Source: Streptomyces sp. NBRC 110035 (GTDB lineage Bacteria > Actinomycetota > Actinomycetes > Streptomycetales > Streptomycetaceae). From it: a stretch of 43,079 nt of DNA. This document shows positions 42,733 through 43,079 of the stretch, one piece after another; the stretch's first letter is position 1, and each line of letters begins with the position of its first letter. The position numbers and the translations under genes are program-made. Under the pieces are notes generated by a model. The model was given only the letters and a program-made list of their open reading frames with translations. It was not told where the DNA came from and did not search any database. The stretch lies in NCBI RefSeq assembly GCF_000829695.1, contig NZ_BBNN01000051.1, positions 1 to 43,079 of the forward strand, in the 5' to 3' direction.

Positions 42733-43079
<347 letters not shown>

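Overview
The window is high-GC DNA with strong G/C preference at third codon positions, many GTG starts, GC-rich hairpins between genes and protein families typical of Streptomyces: DUF6411, DUF5999, an excalibur-type secreted protein, MocR regulators, a HipA-like kinase with DUF3037, and DUF881/small basic proteins. A Streptomyces chromosome is by far the best fit. Nothing suggests a plasmid or an intact phage, and I see no CRISPR array or tRNA gene.

Positions 1-1425 are a rearranged scar: the N-terminal part of an IS1380-type transposase running off the left edge, about 800 bp with no convincing gene, a 17-bp tandem triplication, and the last 43 codons of a truncated undecaprenyl-diphosphatase gene. 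Positions 1500-31000 hold mostly single genes or short operons of accessory and housekeeping type. These are apolipoprotein N-acyltransferase, a Gfo/Idh/MocA oxidoreductase, uracil-DNA glycosylase, a solute-binding lipoprotein, three short-chain dehydrogenases, a translationally coupled HipA-like kinase/DUF3037 pair, a Rieske lipoprotein, two FMN-binding oxidase-like proteins (one divergent from a MocR regulator), two EamA exporters (one frameshifted), a Clp-N protein, PadR and PhzF, a CPBP protease, a glutamate-cysteine ligase-like enzyme and a TOBE-domain HTH protein. Next to the last lies a 3' remnant of a sugar ABC permease with an orphan LacI-type operator.

The right third (28200-42400, minus strand except one PRC-barrel gene) is a conserved actinobacterial neighbourhood: gcvP under a tandem glycine riboswitch, dinB, a MerR regulator, a bifunctional nuclease, FtsR, a GarA/OdhI-like FHA protein, DUF881, small basic protein, DUF881, a mannose-1-phosphate guanylyltransferase fused to a degenerate phosphomannomutase domain, and a CDP-alcohol phosphatidyltransferase that matches the actinobacterial cardiolipin synthase family. 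From what I know of Mycobacterium tuberculosis, the Rv1822-Rv1832 region has almost the same order. The cluster joins one-carbon and 2-oxoglutarate control (GcvP, GarA/OdhI), division control (FtsR) and envelope precursors (GDP-mannose, cardiolipin). An rRNA operon end (23S 3' part and 5S, minus strand) closes the window, separated from the lipid gene by a strong intrinsic terminator.

The observations I rate highest are the apparently dead phosphomannomutase half of the ManC fusion, the syntenic glycine/FHA/division/lipid cluster with two possible starts for the FHA protein, the sugar-permease remnant with its operator, the frameshifted EamA gene, the IS hairpin abutting the transposase start, and the very compact MocR divergon.
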